The notes under the pieces were generated by a model that did not search any database, was not told the origin of the DNA, and saw only the letters and a list, made by a program, of their open reading frames with translations. From Desulfobulbaceae bacterium (GTDB lineage Bacteria; Desulfobacterota; Desulfobulbia; Desulfobulbales; Desulfocapsaceae): a stretch of DNA of 36,843 nt. The stretch is from contig JAHEER010000032.1 in assembly GCA_024640625.1 (NCBI GenBank), forward strand, positions 1 through 36,843. Direction: 5' to 3'. Position numbers and translations under genes: made by a program. Numbering within the stretch: position 1 is the stretch's first letter; every line of letters starts with the position of its first letter. This document shows, piece by piece, positions 1 through 9,163 of this stretch.

Positions 1-215
1 TCAATGGCTATCGTCCCCAGTTTTACTTCCGCACGACGGACGTGACGGGAGTGGTGACCTTGGCCGAGGGAGTAGAGATGGTAATGCCGGGCGACAACGT
101 GTCGATCGAGGCGGAGTTGATTACGCCGATAGCGATGGACGTTGGTTTGCGCTTTGCGATTCGCGAGGGCGGCCGCACGGTAGGTGCCGGCGTTATCAGT
201 GAAATATCAGGCTAA
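1..215 (+). CDS. tuf: Elongation factor Tu, C-terminal fragment
   Basis: The first 215 bases encode the last 70 residues of EF-Tu (frame begins at base 3; stop TAA at 213-215). The fragment starts with [16 protein letters not shown], the conserved start of the C-terminal beta-barrel (domain 3). It ends with the canonical [14 protein letters not shown] tail. EF-Tu delivers aminoacyl-tRNA to the ribosome as a GTP complex; its GTPase domain lies outside the window. Only 9 bases separate it from rpsJ, the usual str-S10 junction, so co-transcription is likely. Confidence 0.97.
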   Translation, partial: NGYRPQFYFRTTDVTGVVTLAEGVEMVMPGDNVSIEAELITPIAMDVGLRFAIREGGRTVGAGVISEISG

Positions 216-224
216 GGTGCAGAG

Positions 225-539
225 ATGATACCGACAGAGAAAATTCGCATTCGCCTCAAGGCGTATGACCATAAATTGCTGGATCAATCCACCCACGAGA
301 TTGTTGACACGGCGCGCCGGACCGGATCATCCGTGGCCGGGCCCATTCCACTGCCGACTTCGATCAAGAAGTTCTGTATTCTCCGCTCGCCCCACGTTGA
401 CAAGAAGTCGAGGGAGCAGTTCGAAATGAGGACGCACCGGAGGCTGCTTGACATTCTCGAACCGACCCAGCAGACCATTGATCTGTTGATGAAGCTAGAG
501 CTCTCTGCCGGTGTGGACGTTGAGATCAAGTTGCCGTAA
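225..539 (+). CDS. rpsJ: 30S ribosomal protein S10
   Basis: This 104-residue protein has the usual S10 length and motifs: [10 protein letters not shown] near the N terminus, G-P-I-P-L-P-T in the middle, and F-E-M-R-T-H-R-R-L near residue 67. S10 sits in the 30S head and, as NusE, also takes part in antitermination with NusB. It is the first gene of the S10 cluster. The ATG at 225 has a GCAGAG stretch just upstream, which is a weak ribosome binding site, and tight spacing to tuf suggests coupled translation. Confidence 0.98.
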   Translation: MIPTEKIRIRLKAYDHKLLDQSTHEIVDTARRTGSSVAGPIPLPTSIKKFCILRSPHVDKKSREQFEMRTHRRLLDILEPTQQTIDLLMKLELSAGVDVEIKLP

Positions 540-580
540 TCAGCAGAAAAGACAGATTAATTGAAGCATCGGGTACGATT

Positions 581-1210
581 ATGCCAAAGACACTAGGTAT
601 GTTGGGTAAGAAAGTTGGAATGACCCGCGTTTACGACGAGCTGGGATTTGCCATTCCGGTAACCGTTGTCGAAGCCGGCCCCTGCACGGTTCTACAGATA
701 AAGACCGTTGAGAAAGAGGGCTACAACGCCATCCAGCTTGGTTTTGGAGCCAAGAAGGCCAGCCGGGTGAACAAGCCCCAGGCCGGTCATTTTAAAAAAG
801 CGGGAGCGGACGGATTCTACCACATACGCGAGTTTCGCGTAGAGAACCCTGAAGAGTTTGAAGTCGGCCAGGAGTTGCCGTTGGACACCGTTTTTAAAAT
901 TGGCGAGCTGGTGCATGTCCAGGGCAAGAGCAAGGGGCGCGGTTTTCAGGGCGTCATGCGGCGCCACGGGTTCAAGGGCGGCGGTGCGGCCCACGGTTCC
1001 GGCTTTCACCGGGCGCCTGGCTCGATCGGCTGCAGTGCCTGGCCGGCCAGGGTTGTAAAAGGTAAAAAAATGCCGGGACGCATGGGCAACGATACGGTCC
1101 TGAAAAAGAACATCACGGTGATCGATGTGCGGCCCGATGAGAATGTCGTGCTCTTAAAAGGTTCCGTCCCCGGGGCCAAGAACGGTTTGCTGAAAATCTT
1201 TACCCTCTAG
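581..1210 (+). CDS. rplC: 50S ribosomal protein L3
   Basis: This 209-residue protein starts G-M-L-G-K-K-V-G-M-T-R, the L3 N-terminal signature. It carries the basic loop G-K-S-K-G-R-G-F-Q-G-V-M-R-R-H (about residues 115-130) and the conserved H-R-A-P-G-S-I-G segment that reaches toward the peptidyl-transferase centre. L3 binds 23S rRNA early in 50S assembly. It lies 41 bp after rpsJ and 32 bp before rplD, in standard S10 order. Confidence 0.98.
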   Translation: MPKTLGMLGKKVGMTRVYDELGFAIPVTVVEAGPCTVLQIKTVEKEGYNAIQLGFGAKKASRVNKPQAGHFKKAGADGFYHIREFRVENPEEFEVGQELPLDTVFKIGELVHVQGKSKGRGFQGVMRRHGFKGGGAAHGSGFHRAPGSIGCSAWPARVVKGKKMPGRMGNDTVLKKNITVIDVRPDENVVLLKGSVPGAKNGLLKIFTL

Positions 1211-1242
1211 CTGGCAGTTCGAAGCGGTCCAAGGAGATACAA

Positions 1243-1866
1243 ATGTCAACGGTAGAAGTAAAAAATATAAAGAATGAGAAGGTCGGAGAGGTTGAGCTCA
1301 ATGACCAGGTTTTCAATCGTGAGGTTAAAACCTACGTACTCCACGATGTGGTCCGTCAGCAGCGGGCCGCGCGTCGGGCTGGAACAGCCAGCACCAAGAC
1401 CCGTAAAGAGGTGAAGGGGTCTGGAGCCAAGCCCTGGCGCCAGAAGGGTACAGGTCGGGCTCGGGCGGGCACGAGGAAGTCGCCGATCTGGCGCGGCGGC
1501 GGCACTGCCTTTGGTCCCAAGCCACGCGACTACAGCTTCAAGCTCAACCGCAAGGTGAGGCAACAGGCGGTAGCGATGGCCCTGTCGGCCCGGTATCAGG
1601 AGGGTAATCTAGTTGTTCTCGACGATTTCACCTTGGAGGCGATCAAAACCAAAGAGTTTGTCTCCATTATGAATGTACTCGAGCTCAACAACGCACTCAT
1701 AGTTGTAGATGCAGACAACGAAGAACTCAGCAAATCCTCGCGCAACGTGCCGGGTTACAAGGTCATGAAGACAGATGGCGTGAATGTCTACGATATCCTC
1801 TTGCATGAGAAACTTGTAGTCCTGCAGCCTGCCATCGAGAGGCTGGAAGAGAGGTTCACGGCATGA
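1243..1866 (+). CDS. rplD: 50S ribosomal protein L4
   Basis: This 207-residue protein has the L4 signature: [17 protein letters not shown], then the G-T-G-R-A-R-A-G extended loop and the [10 protein letters not shown] segment. L4 lines the exit tunnel and, in E. coli, autogenously represses the S10 operon. Whether that regulation exists here cannot be seen, because the operon promoter is outside the window. A good AAGGAGATAC binding site precedes the ATG. The stop overlaps the rplW start (ATGA). Confidence 0.98.
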   Translation: MSTVEVKNIKNEKVGEVELNDQVFNREVKTYVLHDVVRQQRAARRAGTASTKTRKEVKGSGAKPWRQKGTGRARAGTRKSPIWRGGGTAFGPKPRDYSFKLNRKVRQQAVAMALSARYQEGNLVVLDDFTLEAIKTKEFVSIMNVLELNNALIVVDADNEELSKSSRNVPGYKVMKTDGVNVYDILLHEKLVVLQPAIERLEERFTA

Positions 1867-2150
1867 AAAACATTCACACTATTTTACAGGGCCCCTGTCT
1901 CACCGAGAAGGCGAGTTTGCAGCAGGAACTGAAGAATCAGGTAGTCTTCAAGGTTCACCCTGAAGCAAACAAAATTGAGATTAAGGAAGCTGTTGAAAAA
2001 ATGTTCAAAGTCAAAGTCGGCAATGTCCGTACAGCTTCCATGCGCGGCAAGCAGAAGAGAGTTGGGCGTTATATCGGTTACACCAAGGATTGGAAAAAAG
2101 CCTACGTGACGCTGAGTGAAGGAGAGATCAGTTTCGTCGACGAGTTGTAG
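1863..2150 (+). CDS. rplW: 50S ribosomal protein L23
   Basis: This 95-residue protein has the L23 features: an I-L-Q-G-P-C-L-T-E-K-A start, the V-F-K-V-H-P-E-A-N-K-I-E-I-K-E-A-V-E beta-alpha core, and G-R-Y-I-G-Y-T-K-D-W-K-K-A-Y-V-T-L near the C terminus. L23 sits at the tunnel exit and docks trigger factor and the signal recognition particle. Its start overlaps the rplD stop by four bases, indicating translational coupling. A 70-bp gap follows before rplB. Confidence 0.97.
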   Translation: MKNIHTILQGPCLTEKASLQQELKNQVVFKVHPEANKIEIKEAVEKMFKVKVGNVRTASMRGKQKRVGRYIGYTKDWKKAYVTLSEGEISFVDEL

Positions 2151-2220
2151 CATAAGGCGACCGTAATGAGTAACCGAAGCAACTAACAGCCAACGCAAAG
2201 GATGGAGCGATTGGGAAATC

Positions 2221-3042
2221 ATGGCCATAAAAACATATAAACCAACGTCACCCGGTAAAAGACATCATGTGTCAACCACAAATCCGGACTTGTCGACCAA
2301 TGGGCCTGAAAGAAGCCTGGTGACAAGTCTCTCCAAGAGTGGGGGCCGCAATAATTACGGACGGATTACCTCGCGTCATCGCGGCGGAGGGCACAAACGC
2401 AAATACCGGATCATTGATTTCAAACGCAATAAGACCGATATCACCGCCAAGGTCGTGTCGATCGAGTACGACCCGAACCGGTCTGCCAATATTGCCCTGC
2501 TCAGCTACCTCGACGGCGAGAAGAAATACATACTGGCCCCTGACGGCATCGCCGTAGGCGACCAGGTTGTTGCCGGAGACAACGTCGATATTCAACCCGG
2601 CAACTGTCTGCCGATGGCGAACATTCCGCTGGGTACCATTATTCACAATATCGAGATGAAAATCGGCAAGGGGGGGCAGCTGGTGCGCAGCGCCGGGGCT
2701 TCCGCTCAGCTGATGGCCAAGGAAGGCAGCCACGTGCTGGTGCGGCTGCCGTCTGGCGAGGTGAGAAAATTTCACCATCTGTGTCGGGCCTGTATTGGCC
2801 AGGTAGGCAACCGAGAGCATGAGTCCACCAAACTGGGTAAGGCCGGCCGCACCCGCTGGCTCGGCAAACGTCCCAGCGTTCGCGGTGTGGCGATGAACCC
2901 GGTAGACCATCCCATGGGCGGCGGCGAAGGCAAGAGTTCAGGCGGACGCCATCCATGCACGCCGTGGGGTAAGCCGACCAAAGGTTACAAGACGAGAAGG
3001 AACAAAGCGTCTGACAAGATGATAGTCAAACGTAGATCATAA
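2221..3042 (+). CDS. rplB: 50S ribosomal protein L2
   Basis: This 273-residue protein matches L2 in length. Visible signatures are [19 protein letters not shown] near residue 40, and the C-terminal catalytic-region loop [16 protein letters not shown] containing the conserved His next to the peptidyl-transferase centre. L2 is needed for subunit association and peptide bond formation. Thirteen bases separate it from rpsS. Confidence 0.98.
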   Translation: MAIKTYKPTSPGKRHHVSTTNPDLSTNGPERSLVTSLSKSGGRNNYGRITSRHRGGGHKRKYRIIDFKRNKTDITAKVVSIEYDPNRSANIALLSYLDGEKKYILAPDGIAVGDQVVAGDNVDIQPGNCLPMANIPLGTIIHNIEMKIGKGGQLVRSAGASAQLMAKEGSHVLVRLPSGEVRKFHHLCRACIGQVGNREHESTKLGKAGRTRWLGKRPSVRGVAMNPVDHPMGGGEGKSSGGRHPCTPWGKPTKGYKTRRNKASDKMIVKRRS

Positions 3043-3055
3043 CAAGGAGTGAATA

Positions 3056-3328
3056 ATGTCTCGTTCAGTCAAAAAAGGCCCGTTTGTCGACGATCATCTG
3101 CTGAAGAAAGTTGATCAGGCTATTGAATCCGGGTCCCGTAAAGTAATCAAGACCTGGTCGCGGCGTTCCGACGTGACCCCCGAGATGGTCGGTTTGACCT
3201 TTGCCGTACACAACGGCAAAAAATTCATCCCGGTTTTCGTTACCGAGAACATGGTGGGCCACAAGCTCGGTGAGTTTTCACCGACCAGGACTTTTTACGG
3301 CCATGCCTCGGATCGTAAGAGGGCGTAG
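3056..3328 (+). CDS. rpsS: 30S ribosomal protein S19
   Basis: This 90-residue protein shows the S19 N terminus [12 protein letters not shown], the K-T-W-S-R-R-S motif and the C-terminal signature [13 protein letters not shown]19 forms a complex with S13 in the 30S head and contacts tRNA. An AAGGAGTGAATA binding site lies just before the ATG. rplV follows in the same transcript, 27 bp away at the start chosen for it. Confidence 0.98.
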   Translation: MSRSVKKGPFVDDHLLKKVDQAIESGSRKVIKTWSRRSDVTPEMVGLTFAVHNGKKFIPVFVTENMVGHKLGEFSPTRTFYGHASDRKRA

Positions 3329-3355
3329 ATTTTCAAGGTATTGGGAGCAGATAAG

Positions 3356-3688
3356 ATGGAAACGAAAGCCGTAGGAAAATATATCCGGATTTCTCCGCAG
3401 AAGGCCAGGCTGGTTGCTGACACCGTGCGCGGTATGAATGTGGATCAGGCGATTACCACGCTGAAATTCACCCCCAAGAAGGGTGCCAAGATTCTGCGCA
3501 AGGTTATCGAGTCGGCAGTGGCCAATGCAACCCAGGATGATCAGGTGGATGTGGACAATCTCTTTATCAAGAAGATTGCCATTGACGGAGGTCCCTCGCT
3601 AAAGCGGATTCGTCCGCGGGCCATGGGGCGGGCCACCAGAATCATTAAACGTACCAGTCACATTACTGTGGTCCTGGACGAAGCGTAG
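3356..3688 (+). CDS. rplV: 50S ribosomal protein L22
   Basis: Read from the ATG at 3356, this is a 110-residue protein, the usual L22 length. An upstream in-frame TTG at 3341 overlaps the GGGAGCAG binding site and is rejected as a start. Signatures are I-S-P-Q-K-A-R-L-V-A-D near the N terminus and R-A-M-G-R-A-T-R-I in the C-terminal hairpin that reaches into the exit tunnel, where macrolide-resistance mutations are known to map. A 64-bp gap follows before rpsC. Confidence 0.97.
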   Translation: METKAVGKYIRISPQKARLVADTVRGMNVDQAITTLKFTPKKGAKILRKVIESAVANATQDDQVDVDNLFIKKIAIDGGPSLKRIRPRAMGRATRIIKRTSHITVVLDEA

Positions 3689-3752
3689 TCATCATTGGAA
3701 CAAGCTGAAAAAGTGAAATAAAACCAAAAAGCTACTCAGTTGGAGGATTATT

Positions 3753-4397
3753 TTGGGCCAGAAGGTTAATCCAATAGGACTCAGGTTGAATATCACCCGG
3801 ACGTGGGATTCGATCTGGTATGCCGATAAAGACTATTCTTCTTATCTCATTGAAGATCAGAAGATCCGCAAGTATTTGAAAAAACGTCTTTATCATGCCG
3901 GGCTTTCAAAGACCAAAATCGAGCGTACCGGCGACAAGATCAGGGTGAAGCTGTTCACTGCCCGACCGGGTATCGTGATCGGTAAGAAGGGTGCGGAGAT
4001 CGAGACCCTCAAAAAAGACCTCGAGCAGTTCGTCGAACGGACTGTTTCTCTGGACATCCAGGAAGTGCGGAGGCCCGAGGCCGATGCCCAGTTGGTGGCC
4101 GAATCGATCGCTTCCCAACTCGAGCGCAGGGTGGCTTTCAGACGGGCCATGAAAAAAGCGGTCAACTCAGCGCTGAGATTCGGTGTCCAGGGAATAAAAA
4201 TTTCCTGTGCCGGACGCCTTGGCGGTGCTGAGATGTCGCGCTCTGAATGGGTCCGAGAAGGAAGGGTGCCGCTGCACACGCTGCGGGCGGATGTCGATTA
4301 TGCGCTGGCCGAAGCCAACACCACCTATGGCATCATCGGGGTAAAGGTGTGGATCTTCCACGGTGAGGTTCTCGACGAACAGGAAGGGGAAAACTGA
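3753..4397 (+). CDS. rpsC: 30S ribosomal protein S3
   Basis: This 214-residue S3 begins [11 protein letters not shown]. It has a KH domain with the [13 protein letters not shown] loop (about residues 69-81) and the [17 protein letters not shown] segment. S3 forms part of the mRNA entry channel and helicase. The start codon is TTG at 3753, preceded by a strong TTGGAGGAT site; no in-frame ATG would preserve the conserved N terminus. Confidence 0.97.
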   Translation: MGQKVNPIGLRLNITRTWDSIWYADKDYSSYLIEDQKIRKYLKKRLYHAGLSKTKIERTGDKIRVKLFTARPGIVIGKKGAEIETLKKDLEQFVERTVSLDIQEVRRPEADAQLVAESIASQLERRVAFRRAMKKAVNSALRFGVQGIKISCAGRLGGAEMSRSEWVREGRVPLHTLRADVDYALAEANTTYGIIGVKVWIFHGEVLDEQEGEN

Positions 4398-4444
4398 GAC
4401 ACCAGCTCGGTTGATCTCAGCTCAGATAATATTCGGAGTAAGAC

Positions 4445-4861
4445 ATGTTAAGTCCCAGAAAGGTAAGACACAGAAAAGTATTCAAGGGCAAGCTGCGGGG
4501 AACCGCCCAGCGCGGCTCATCCATTTCTTTCGGTGAATATGCGCTTAAAGCGACGAGCAGGGGCAAAATGACCGCCCAGCAGATTGAGGCCGCCCGTGTC
4601 GCCATCAACCGCAAGATCAAGCGTGGTGGCAAGGTCTGGATCAGGGTATTCCCGGACAAGCCGGTCACCAAGAAACCGGCTGAGACCAGGATGGGGAAAG
4701 GTAAAGGGAGTCCGGAATTCTGGGTTGCGCCGATCAAGCCCGGCAAAATCCTCTATGAACTCTCCGGTGTCGATGAGAAACTTGCCGTACGGGCTCTGAC
4801 TCTGGCAGGCAATAAGCTGCCTTTCAGCACCAAGGTCATATCCAAGAGGAGCACCCTATGA
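4445..4861 (+). CDS. rplP: 50S ribosomal protein L16
   Basis: This 138-residue protein starts [15 protein letters not shown] and has the conserved G-R-M-G-K-G-K-G-type loop, here [13 protein letters not shown] (about residues 79-91). L16 helps organise the A-site tRNA pocket of the 50S subunit. The stop overlaps the rpmC start (ATGA at 4858-4861), so the two are translationally coupled. Confidence 0.98.
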   Translation: MLSPRKVRHRKVFKGKLRGTAQRGSSISFGEYALKATSRGKMTAQQIEAARVAINRKIKRGGKVWIRVFPDKPVTKKPAETRMGKGKGSPEFWVAPIKPGKILYELSGVDEKLAVRALTLAGNKLPFSTKVISKRSTL

Positions 4862-5049
4862 AAGCCGAGGAATTCAGAAAGATGAGCGACGCGGATTTGG
4901 CCAAAAAGGAAGCTGAACTGCGCGAGGAACTTGGAAACCTCTCGTTCCAGCACAAGCTGAGGCCTCTGGAAGATACTTCGCGGTTTAAACAGATTAAGAA
5001 GGACATTGCCCGGATTCGAACCGTAGTCAACGAAAAAGCGCTCGGTTAA
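4858..5049 (+). CDS. rpmC: 50S ribosomal protein L29
   Basis: This 63-residue protein has the typical L29 helical hairpin: M-K-A-E-E-F-R at the start, the central [15 protein letters not shown] segment, and the [15 protein letters not shown] signature. L29 sits beside L23 at the tunnel exit. It overlaps rplP by four bases, and its TAA shares one base with the first possible rpsQ ATG. Confidence 0.97.
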   Translation: MKAEEFRKMSDADLAKKEAELREELGNLSFQHKLRPLEDTSRFKQIKKDIARIRTVVNEKALG

Positions 5050-5354
5050 TGAGCGAGTTTCTAGGGGAAACGCAGCACAGCACAGTGAACGTTATGAGCG
5101 AAAATAGAAAAATACGAAAAACCAGGACTGGCTCTGTTGTGAGCAACGCAATGGAAAAGACGGTAGTCGTCCGTGTCGAGAGAAAATTTCGCCACAAGCT
5201 GTATGGCAAATATGTCACGACCAGTGTCAAGTATCTCGCTGATGATCCAGAAAACAGCTGCAACATCGGTGATGTGGTACTGATCGAGGAATGTCGGCCA
5301 TTGAGCAAGAGAAAACGGTGGCGCGTCAAATCAGTGCTTGAGCAGGCAGTATAG
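5049..5354 (+). CDS. rpsQ: 30S ribosomal protein S17
   Basis: S17 binds 16S rRNA helix 11 and is a primary assembly protein. The core is clear: G-S-V-V-S-N-A-M-E-K-T-V-V-V-R-V-E, H-K-L-Y-G-K-Y and the E-E-C-R-P-L-S-K-R-K-R-W signature. The ATG at 5049 (overlapping the rpmC stop as TAATG) gives 101 residues, about 15 more than usual. An internal ATG at 5094 gives an ordinary 86-residue S17. Neither has a convincing nearby binding site; an AGGGGA lies about 17-20 bp before 5094. The overlap favours 5049 by coupling, while family length favours 5094. Confidence 0.9.
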   Translation: MSEFLGETQHSTVNVMSENRKIRKTRTGSVVSNAMEKTVVVRVERKFRHKLYGKYVTTSVKYLADDPENSCNIGDVVLIEECRPLSKRKRWRVKSVLEQAV

Positions 5355-5413
5355 CACATTGCCGTCCAATCGAATGACAGCCTTTATGGGCGGTTAGAGA
5401 GTCAGGTGAGAAA

Positions 5414-5782
5414 ATGATACAGACAGAAACAATGCTGAATGTGGCCGATAATTCCGGTGCGCGTAAGGTCCTGTGCATCAGGGTGCTCGGCGGCACGAGA
5501 AAAAGATATGCCGGTATCGGCGATGTGGTTGTGGTCACAGTAAAAGAAGCGATTCCCCATGCCAAGGTCAAGAAAGGGGACATCATGACGGCCGTAATCG
5601 TTCGAACCAAGAAAGAGATGAAGCGGATGGATGACACCTGGGTGAAATTCGATGAGAATGCCGCCGTCATTCTCTCGCCTGCGGGCGAGCCCATAGGCAC
5701 CCGCATTTTCGGACCGGTGGCCCGGGAACTCAGAAACCAGGGATTCATGAAGATTATCTCGCTGGCCCCCGAAGTGCTGTAG
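5414..5782 (+). CDS. rplN: 50S ribosomal protein L14
   Basis: This is a 122-residue L14 of standard length: [16 protein letters not shown] start, [13 protein letters not shown] near residue 35, and the [12 protein letters not shown]-terminal signature. L14 contacts 16S rRNA and is part of an intersubunit bridge; RsfS binds it to silence ribosomes. A GGTGAGAAA stretch lies before the ATG. Confidence 0.98.
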   Translation: MIQTETMLNVADNSGARKVLCIRVLGGTRKRYAGIGDVVVVTVKEAIPHAKVKKGDIMTAVIVRTKKEMKRMDDTWVKFDENAAVILSPAGEPIGTRIFGPVARELRNQGFMKIISLAPEVL

Positions 5783-5822
5783 AGCCGATATCAAGAGATT
5801 AGAGTCAATAATAGGTAGAGTC

Positions 5823-6155
5823 ATGGCAAAAGGCAGAAATTACCTCAAGGCGGACGATCAGGTTGAAGTAATCGCCGGAAAGGACAAAGGACGGGTGGGA
5901 AAGATTCTGAAAATATTTCCTGCCGAAAACAAGGCAACGGTGGAACGGATCAACATGATCAAGCGGCATACCAAGCCCAGAGACGCGAGTCAGCAGGGAC
6001 AGATCGTCGAGCGCGAAGCCCCGATTCACGTCTCCAATCTCCAGCTCATTTGCCCCGAATGTGCACAGACCGGCAGGGTCGGCAGAAAGGTGCTCGAAGA
6101 CGGAACGAAGGTTCGCTTCTGCAAGAAATGCGGCGAATCTATTGAAAGCAAATAA
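5823..6155 (+). CDS. rplX: 50S ribosomal protein L24
   Basis: This 110-residue protein contains the KOW motif ([18 protein letters not shown]) and the N-M-I-K-R-H-T-K-P loop of L24. L24 is an early 23S-binding assembly initiator. The C-terminal half has two Cys pairs (C-P-E-C about residues 78-81 and C-K-K-C about 100-103) that could bind zinc, as in some L24 orthologues that carry a zinc-ribbon-like C terminus. Confidence 0.97.
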   Translation: MAKGRNYLKADDQVEVIAGKDKGRVGKILKIFPAENKATVERINMIKRHTKPRDASQQGQIVEREAPIHVSNLQLICPECAQTGRVGRKVLEDGTKVRFCKKCGESIESK

Positions 6156-6190
6156 CAAGATCACAGCGACGATTGACGTAGGAGTTATAC

Positions 6191-6730
6191 ATGGGTGCGC
6201 TTAAAGATTATTATTACAACGATTGTGTGCCGGCCTTAAAAGAAGAGTTCGGCTACACAAATATCATGCAGGTTCCCAAGCTCGAAAAAATCGTACTCAA
6301 TATGGGACTTGGCGAGGCCGTGCAGAATCCGAAAATTGTTGAAGGAGCGGCTCAGGAGCTGACCCTGATTGCCGGCCAGAAGGCGGTGGTTACCAATGCC
6401 AAGAAATCGATTGCCGGATTCAAACTCAGGGAAGGCATGCCGATCGGCTGCCGGGTGACGCTGCGGGGTGAGAAGATGTATGCCTTCTTCAGCAAGCTGG
6501 TCAACGTCGCTTTGCCCCGGGTTCGCGACTTTCGAGGTGTATCCCCAAAGGCGTTTGACGGCCGTGGAAACTACTCTCTGGGGGTCAAGGAACAGATCAT
6601 TTTCCCCGAAATCGACTACGATAAGATTGACAAGATCAAGGGGTTGAACATTTCCATCGTCACCACGGCGCCATCCAATGCCGAGGGCTTGTCGCTGCTC
6701 AGGCTGATGGGAATGCCGTTTAGGAATTAA
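6191..6730 (+). CDS. rplE: 50S ribosomal protein L5
   Basis: This 179-residue protein matches L5. The signature [13 protein letters not shown] is followed by [16 protein letters not shown] and R-D-F-R-G-V. L5 binds 5S rRNA and contacts P-site tRNA. A GTAGGAGTT binding site precedes the ATG. It sits in the normal spc order between rplX and rpsN. Confidence 0.98.
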   Translation: MGALKDYYYNDCVPALKEEFGYTNIMQVPKLEKIVLNMGLGEAVQNPKIVEGAAQELTLIAGQKAVVTNAKKSIAGFKLREGMPIGCRVTLRGEKMYAFFSKLVNVALPRVRDFRGVSPKAFDGRGNYSLGVKEQIIFPEIDYDKIDKIKGLNISIVTTAPSNAEGLSLLRLMGMPFRN

Positions 6731-6771
6731 GAACAAGAAAGCGCCTACACAGGACTTAATTGGAGGTTGGT

Positions 6772-6957
6772 TTGGCTAAGAAATCAATTATAGCGCGAGC
6801 GCAGCGCGAACCCAAGTTCAAGGTTCGCAAATATAATCGTTGTCCGCTTTGCGGGCGTTCACGGGCCTATATCAGAAAATTCGGCGTCTGCCGAATCTGT
6901 TTCAGGACCCTGGCCTCGAAAGGCGAGATCACCGGCGTGACCAAATCAAGTTGGTAG
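6772..6957 (+). CDS. rpsN: 30S ribosomal protein S14, zinc-binding (type Z)
   Basis: This 61-residue S14 is the short zinc-binding form. Ligand pairs are C24-P-L-C27 and C40-R-I-C43, around [11 protein letters not shown]. The start is TTG at 6772, giving M-A-K-K-S and the usual length, with GGAGG at 6762-6766 as the binding site. An in-frame TTG at 6760 overlaps that site and is rejected. S14 is a late 30S head protein. Some bacteria also carry a zinc-free paralogue under Zur control; none is seen here. Confidence 0.96.
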   Translation: MAKKSIIARAQREPKFKVRKYNRCPLCGRSRAYIRKFGVCRICFRTLASKGEITGVTKSSW

Positions 6958-7003
6958 CGTGCAGACCAAGTCAATGACGAGAATCAAATAAGGAGTGTTC
7001 GCT

Positions 7004-7402
7004 ATGTCGATGAGCGATCCCCTGGCAGACATGCTGACCAGGATACGAAATGCAACAATGGTGAAATACGATTCGGTGGAAATGCCGAAATCGAAAATCA
7101 AGGTGAATGTGGCCCAAGTCCTCCAGGAGGAAGGCTATATCGAGGGGTGGAATGTTAATGATGACGGCCCCCAAGGCACCCTGGTGATCAACCTGAAATA
7201 TGGTCCGGACGGTGAATCGGTAATCACCGGAATAAAGCGGGTCAGCAAACCGGGACTGCGGCAGTATGCCCGGGCAGACTCCATTCCGACGGTTCTGAAC
7301 GGACTCGGCGTTGCGATCATATCAACTTCCCAAGGACTGCTCACGGACCGTGCCGCTCGAAAGTCGAATACCGGCGGCGAGATTCTGTGCCAGGTTTGGT
7401 AG
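7004..7402 (+). CDS. rpsH: 30S ribosomal protein S8
   Basis: Read from the ATG at 7004 this is a 132-residue S8: [17 protein letters not shown] start, [10 protein letters not shown] in the middle, and the C-terminal [13 protein letters not shown] signature. An in-frame GTG at 6995 lies inside the AAGGAGTG binding site and is rejected. S8 binds 16S helix 21 and is the autogenous regulator of the spc operon in E. coli. Confidence 0.97.
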   Translation: MSMSDPLADMLTRIRNATMVKYDSVEMPKSKIKVNVAQVLQEEGYIEGWNVNDDGPQGTLVINLKYGPDGESVITGIKRVSKPGLRQYARADSIPTVLNGLGVAIISTSQGLLTDRAARKSNTGGEILCQVW

Positions 7403-7425
7403 CGAACCGATTTACGGAGGAAAAC

Positions 7426-7974
7426 ATGTCCCGAATTGGAAAAATGCCCATAGATATCCCGGCGGGTGTCAAGGTTGACATTAAGGGTCAGGATATTTCC
7501 GTGACCGGTAAGAAAGGCAGCCTGAGTCGCACCATACGTCCGGAGCTAAAGGTCAAAATAGAAGATAACCAGATTCTGGTGAGCGGCGGCGACAACGATA
7601 AAAAGATAAACGCCTTCAGAGGGCTGACTCGGTCGCTGGTCAACAATATGGTGATAGGCGTGAGCGAAGGCTTCAAAAAGGTTCTGGTGATCGAAGGGGT
7701 AGGCTACCGGGCCAGCGCTTCGGGCAAAAGCCTGACCCTGAACGTCGGCTACTCGAATCCGGTGGAGTTCAAACTTCCCGAAGTTGTCTCGGGCAGCGTG
7801 GAAAACAACACCACCATTATTCTGGAATCGATCGACAAGGAAGCGCTTGGCATGACTGCCGCCCAGATTCGTGCCATCCGCAAACCGGAGCCCTACAAAG
7901 GTAAGGGCATCCGCTACGAGGGTGAGTATATCCAGCGCAAGGCTGGTAAGACAGGTGCGGCTGCAGCAGCATAA
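7426..7974 (+). CDS. rplF: 50S ribosomal protein L6
   Basis: From the ATG at 7426 this is a 182-residue L6: M-S-R-I-G-K-M-P-I-D-I-P start, G-V-G-Y-R-A central repeat, and the C-terminal signature K-P-E-P-Y-K-G-K-G-I-R-Y. The strong GGAGG at 7416-7420 decides this start over an in-frame upstream ATG at 7387, which lies inside rpsH. L6 sits near the sarcin-ricin loop. It ends in a short Ala-rich tail. Confidence 0.97.
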   Translation: MSRIGKMPIDIPAGVKVDIKGQDISVTGKKGSLSRTIRPELKVKIEDNQILVSGGDNDKKINAFRGLTRSLVNNMVIGVSEGFKKVLVIEGVGYRASASGKSLTLNVGYSNPVEFKLPEVVSGSVENNTTIILESIDKEALGMTAAQIRAIRKPEPYKGKGIRYEGEYIQRKAGKTGAAAAA

Positions 7975-8007
7975 TGAGACAGATATCTACTTGGTTGAGA
8001 TAAAACG

Positions 8008-8373
8008 ATGGCAAAAACAAATCCCAGCGCCGTGGCCCGAAAAAAGAGGGTTAAGCGGATTCGCAAGAAAGTTGTGGGCACCAGCGAGCGCCCGCGTTTG
8101 CGCGTATTCAAGAGCAGCAAACATATTTATGCACAATTGATCGATGATTCGGCGGGAACGACGCTGGCTTCGACCTCCACTCTCGATAAAGGCTTTGAAG
8201 GTGGAGACGACAAAGGAAAAACTGCTGCCGCCAAAAAAGTCGGCATGCTGATTGCCGAAAAAGCGAAAGCAGCTGGAATTTCCAGTGTGGTGTTCGATCG
8301 GGGAGGTTGTCTCTATCACGGACGCGTCAAGGCTCTCTCGGAAGGAGCCCGCGAAGGCGGATTGGAATTTTAA
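8008..8373 (+). CDS. rplR: 50S ribosomal protein L18
   Basis: This 121-residue protein has the L18 pattern: a basic N terminus ([11 protein letters not shown]), [18 protein letters not shown], and C-terminal [16 protein letters not shown]18 binds 5S rRNA with L5. The binding site before the ATG is weak (GAGATAAAACG). rpsE follows after 22 bp. Confidence 0.97.
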   Translation: MAKTNPSAVARKKRVKRIRKKVVGTSERPRLRVFKSSKHIYAQLIDDSAGTTLASTSTLDKGFEGGDDKGKTAAAKKVGMLIAEKAKAAGISSVVFDRGGCLYHGRVKALSEGAREGGLEF

Positions 8374-8395
8374 CTTGTATTAATGGGGGTGTCCC

Positions 8396-8908
8396 TTGTC
8401 TGAATTTACACGTTCGAAAGGCGAAGCGGCCGAAGAACTCATTGAAAAGATTGTTTATATTAACCGGGTTGCCAAGGTTGTAAAAGGCGGCCGCCGGTTC
8501 AGTTTCAGTGCCATCGTGGTGGTCGGTGACGGCAAAGGCAAAGTGGGTTACGGGCTGGGCAAAGCCAACCAGGTACCTGAGGCCATTCGCAAGGGAATTG
8601 AGCGGGCCAGAAGAGACATGGGTTCCGTGTCGCTGAGCGAGGTCTCCATACCGCATGAAATCATTGGCAGATACGGGGCCGGCAAGGTTCTGCTCAAACC
8701 GGCATCGGCCGGTACCGGAGTGATTGCCGGCGGACCGGTTCGGGCGGTCCTCGAGGCAGCCGGGGTGCACAACATCCTGACCAAATGCCTCGGGTCCCAC
8801 AATCCGCACAACATGGTCAAAGCTACCCTGGACGGCTTGAGAAGACTGAGAAGTCCTCGAAAAATCGCTGAACTGCGGGGTAAAACCGTTGAAGAGATCA
8901 GCGCCTGA
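8396..8908 (+). CDS. rpsE: 30S ribosomal protein S5
   Basis: This 170-residue S5 has the double-stranded RNA-binding-like N domain ([21 protein letters not shown]), the [14 protein letters not shown] loop and a conserved C domain. S5 works in translational fidelity and mRNA helicase activity at the entry site. The start is TTG at 8396 behind GGGGGTGTCCC; no ATG gives a conserved N terminus. Confidence 0.97.
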   Translation: MSEFTRSKGEAAEELIEKIVYINRVAKVVKGGRRFSFSAIVVVGDGKGKVGYGLGKANQVPEAIRKGIERARRDMGSVSLSEVSIPHEIIGRYGAGKVLLKPASAGTGVIAGGPVRAVLEAAGVHNILTKCLGSHNPHNMVKATLDGLRRLRSPRKIAELRGKTVEEISA

Positions 8909-8980
8909 AATAGGTGCAGGGTCTGTTCACCGATAGCACTACTCAAAGACAGAAATTAATTCGAAACAAGGTGTAGTCAG

Positions 8981-9163
8981 ATGGCTGATACAATTACCTT
9001 TACCCAGGTTAAAAGCGGAATCGGCAGCACCAAGAAGATCCGGGCAACATTGACCGGCCTTGGGCTGACCAGAATGCAGAAAACCGTAACGCGCAAGGAC
9101 ACTCCCGAAATCAGGGGAATGCTGGCGAAAGTCGCGCACCTCGTTCGGGTGGAGGAGGCATAA
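8981..9163 (+). CDS. rpmD: 50S ribosomal protein L30
   Basis: This 60-residue protein has the L30 fold signature: I-T-F-T-Q-V-K-S-G-I-G-S, then L-T-G-L-G-L-T-R-M-Q-K-T-V-T-R-K-D-T-P-E-I-R-G-M. L30 is non-essential in many bacteria and missing from some, so its presence is mildly informative. It abuts rplO directly (TAA then ATG), and the upstream gap to rpsE is 72 bp. Confidence 0.97.
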   Translation: MADTITFTQVKSGIGSTKKIRATLTGLGLTRMQKTVTRKDTPEIRGMLAKVAHLVRVEEA

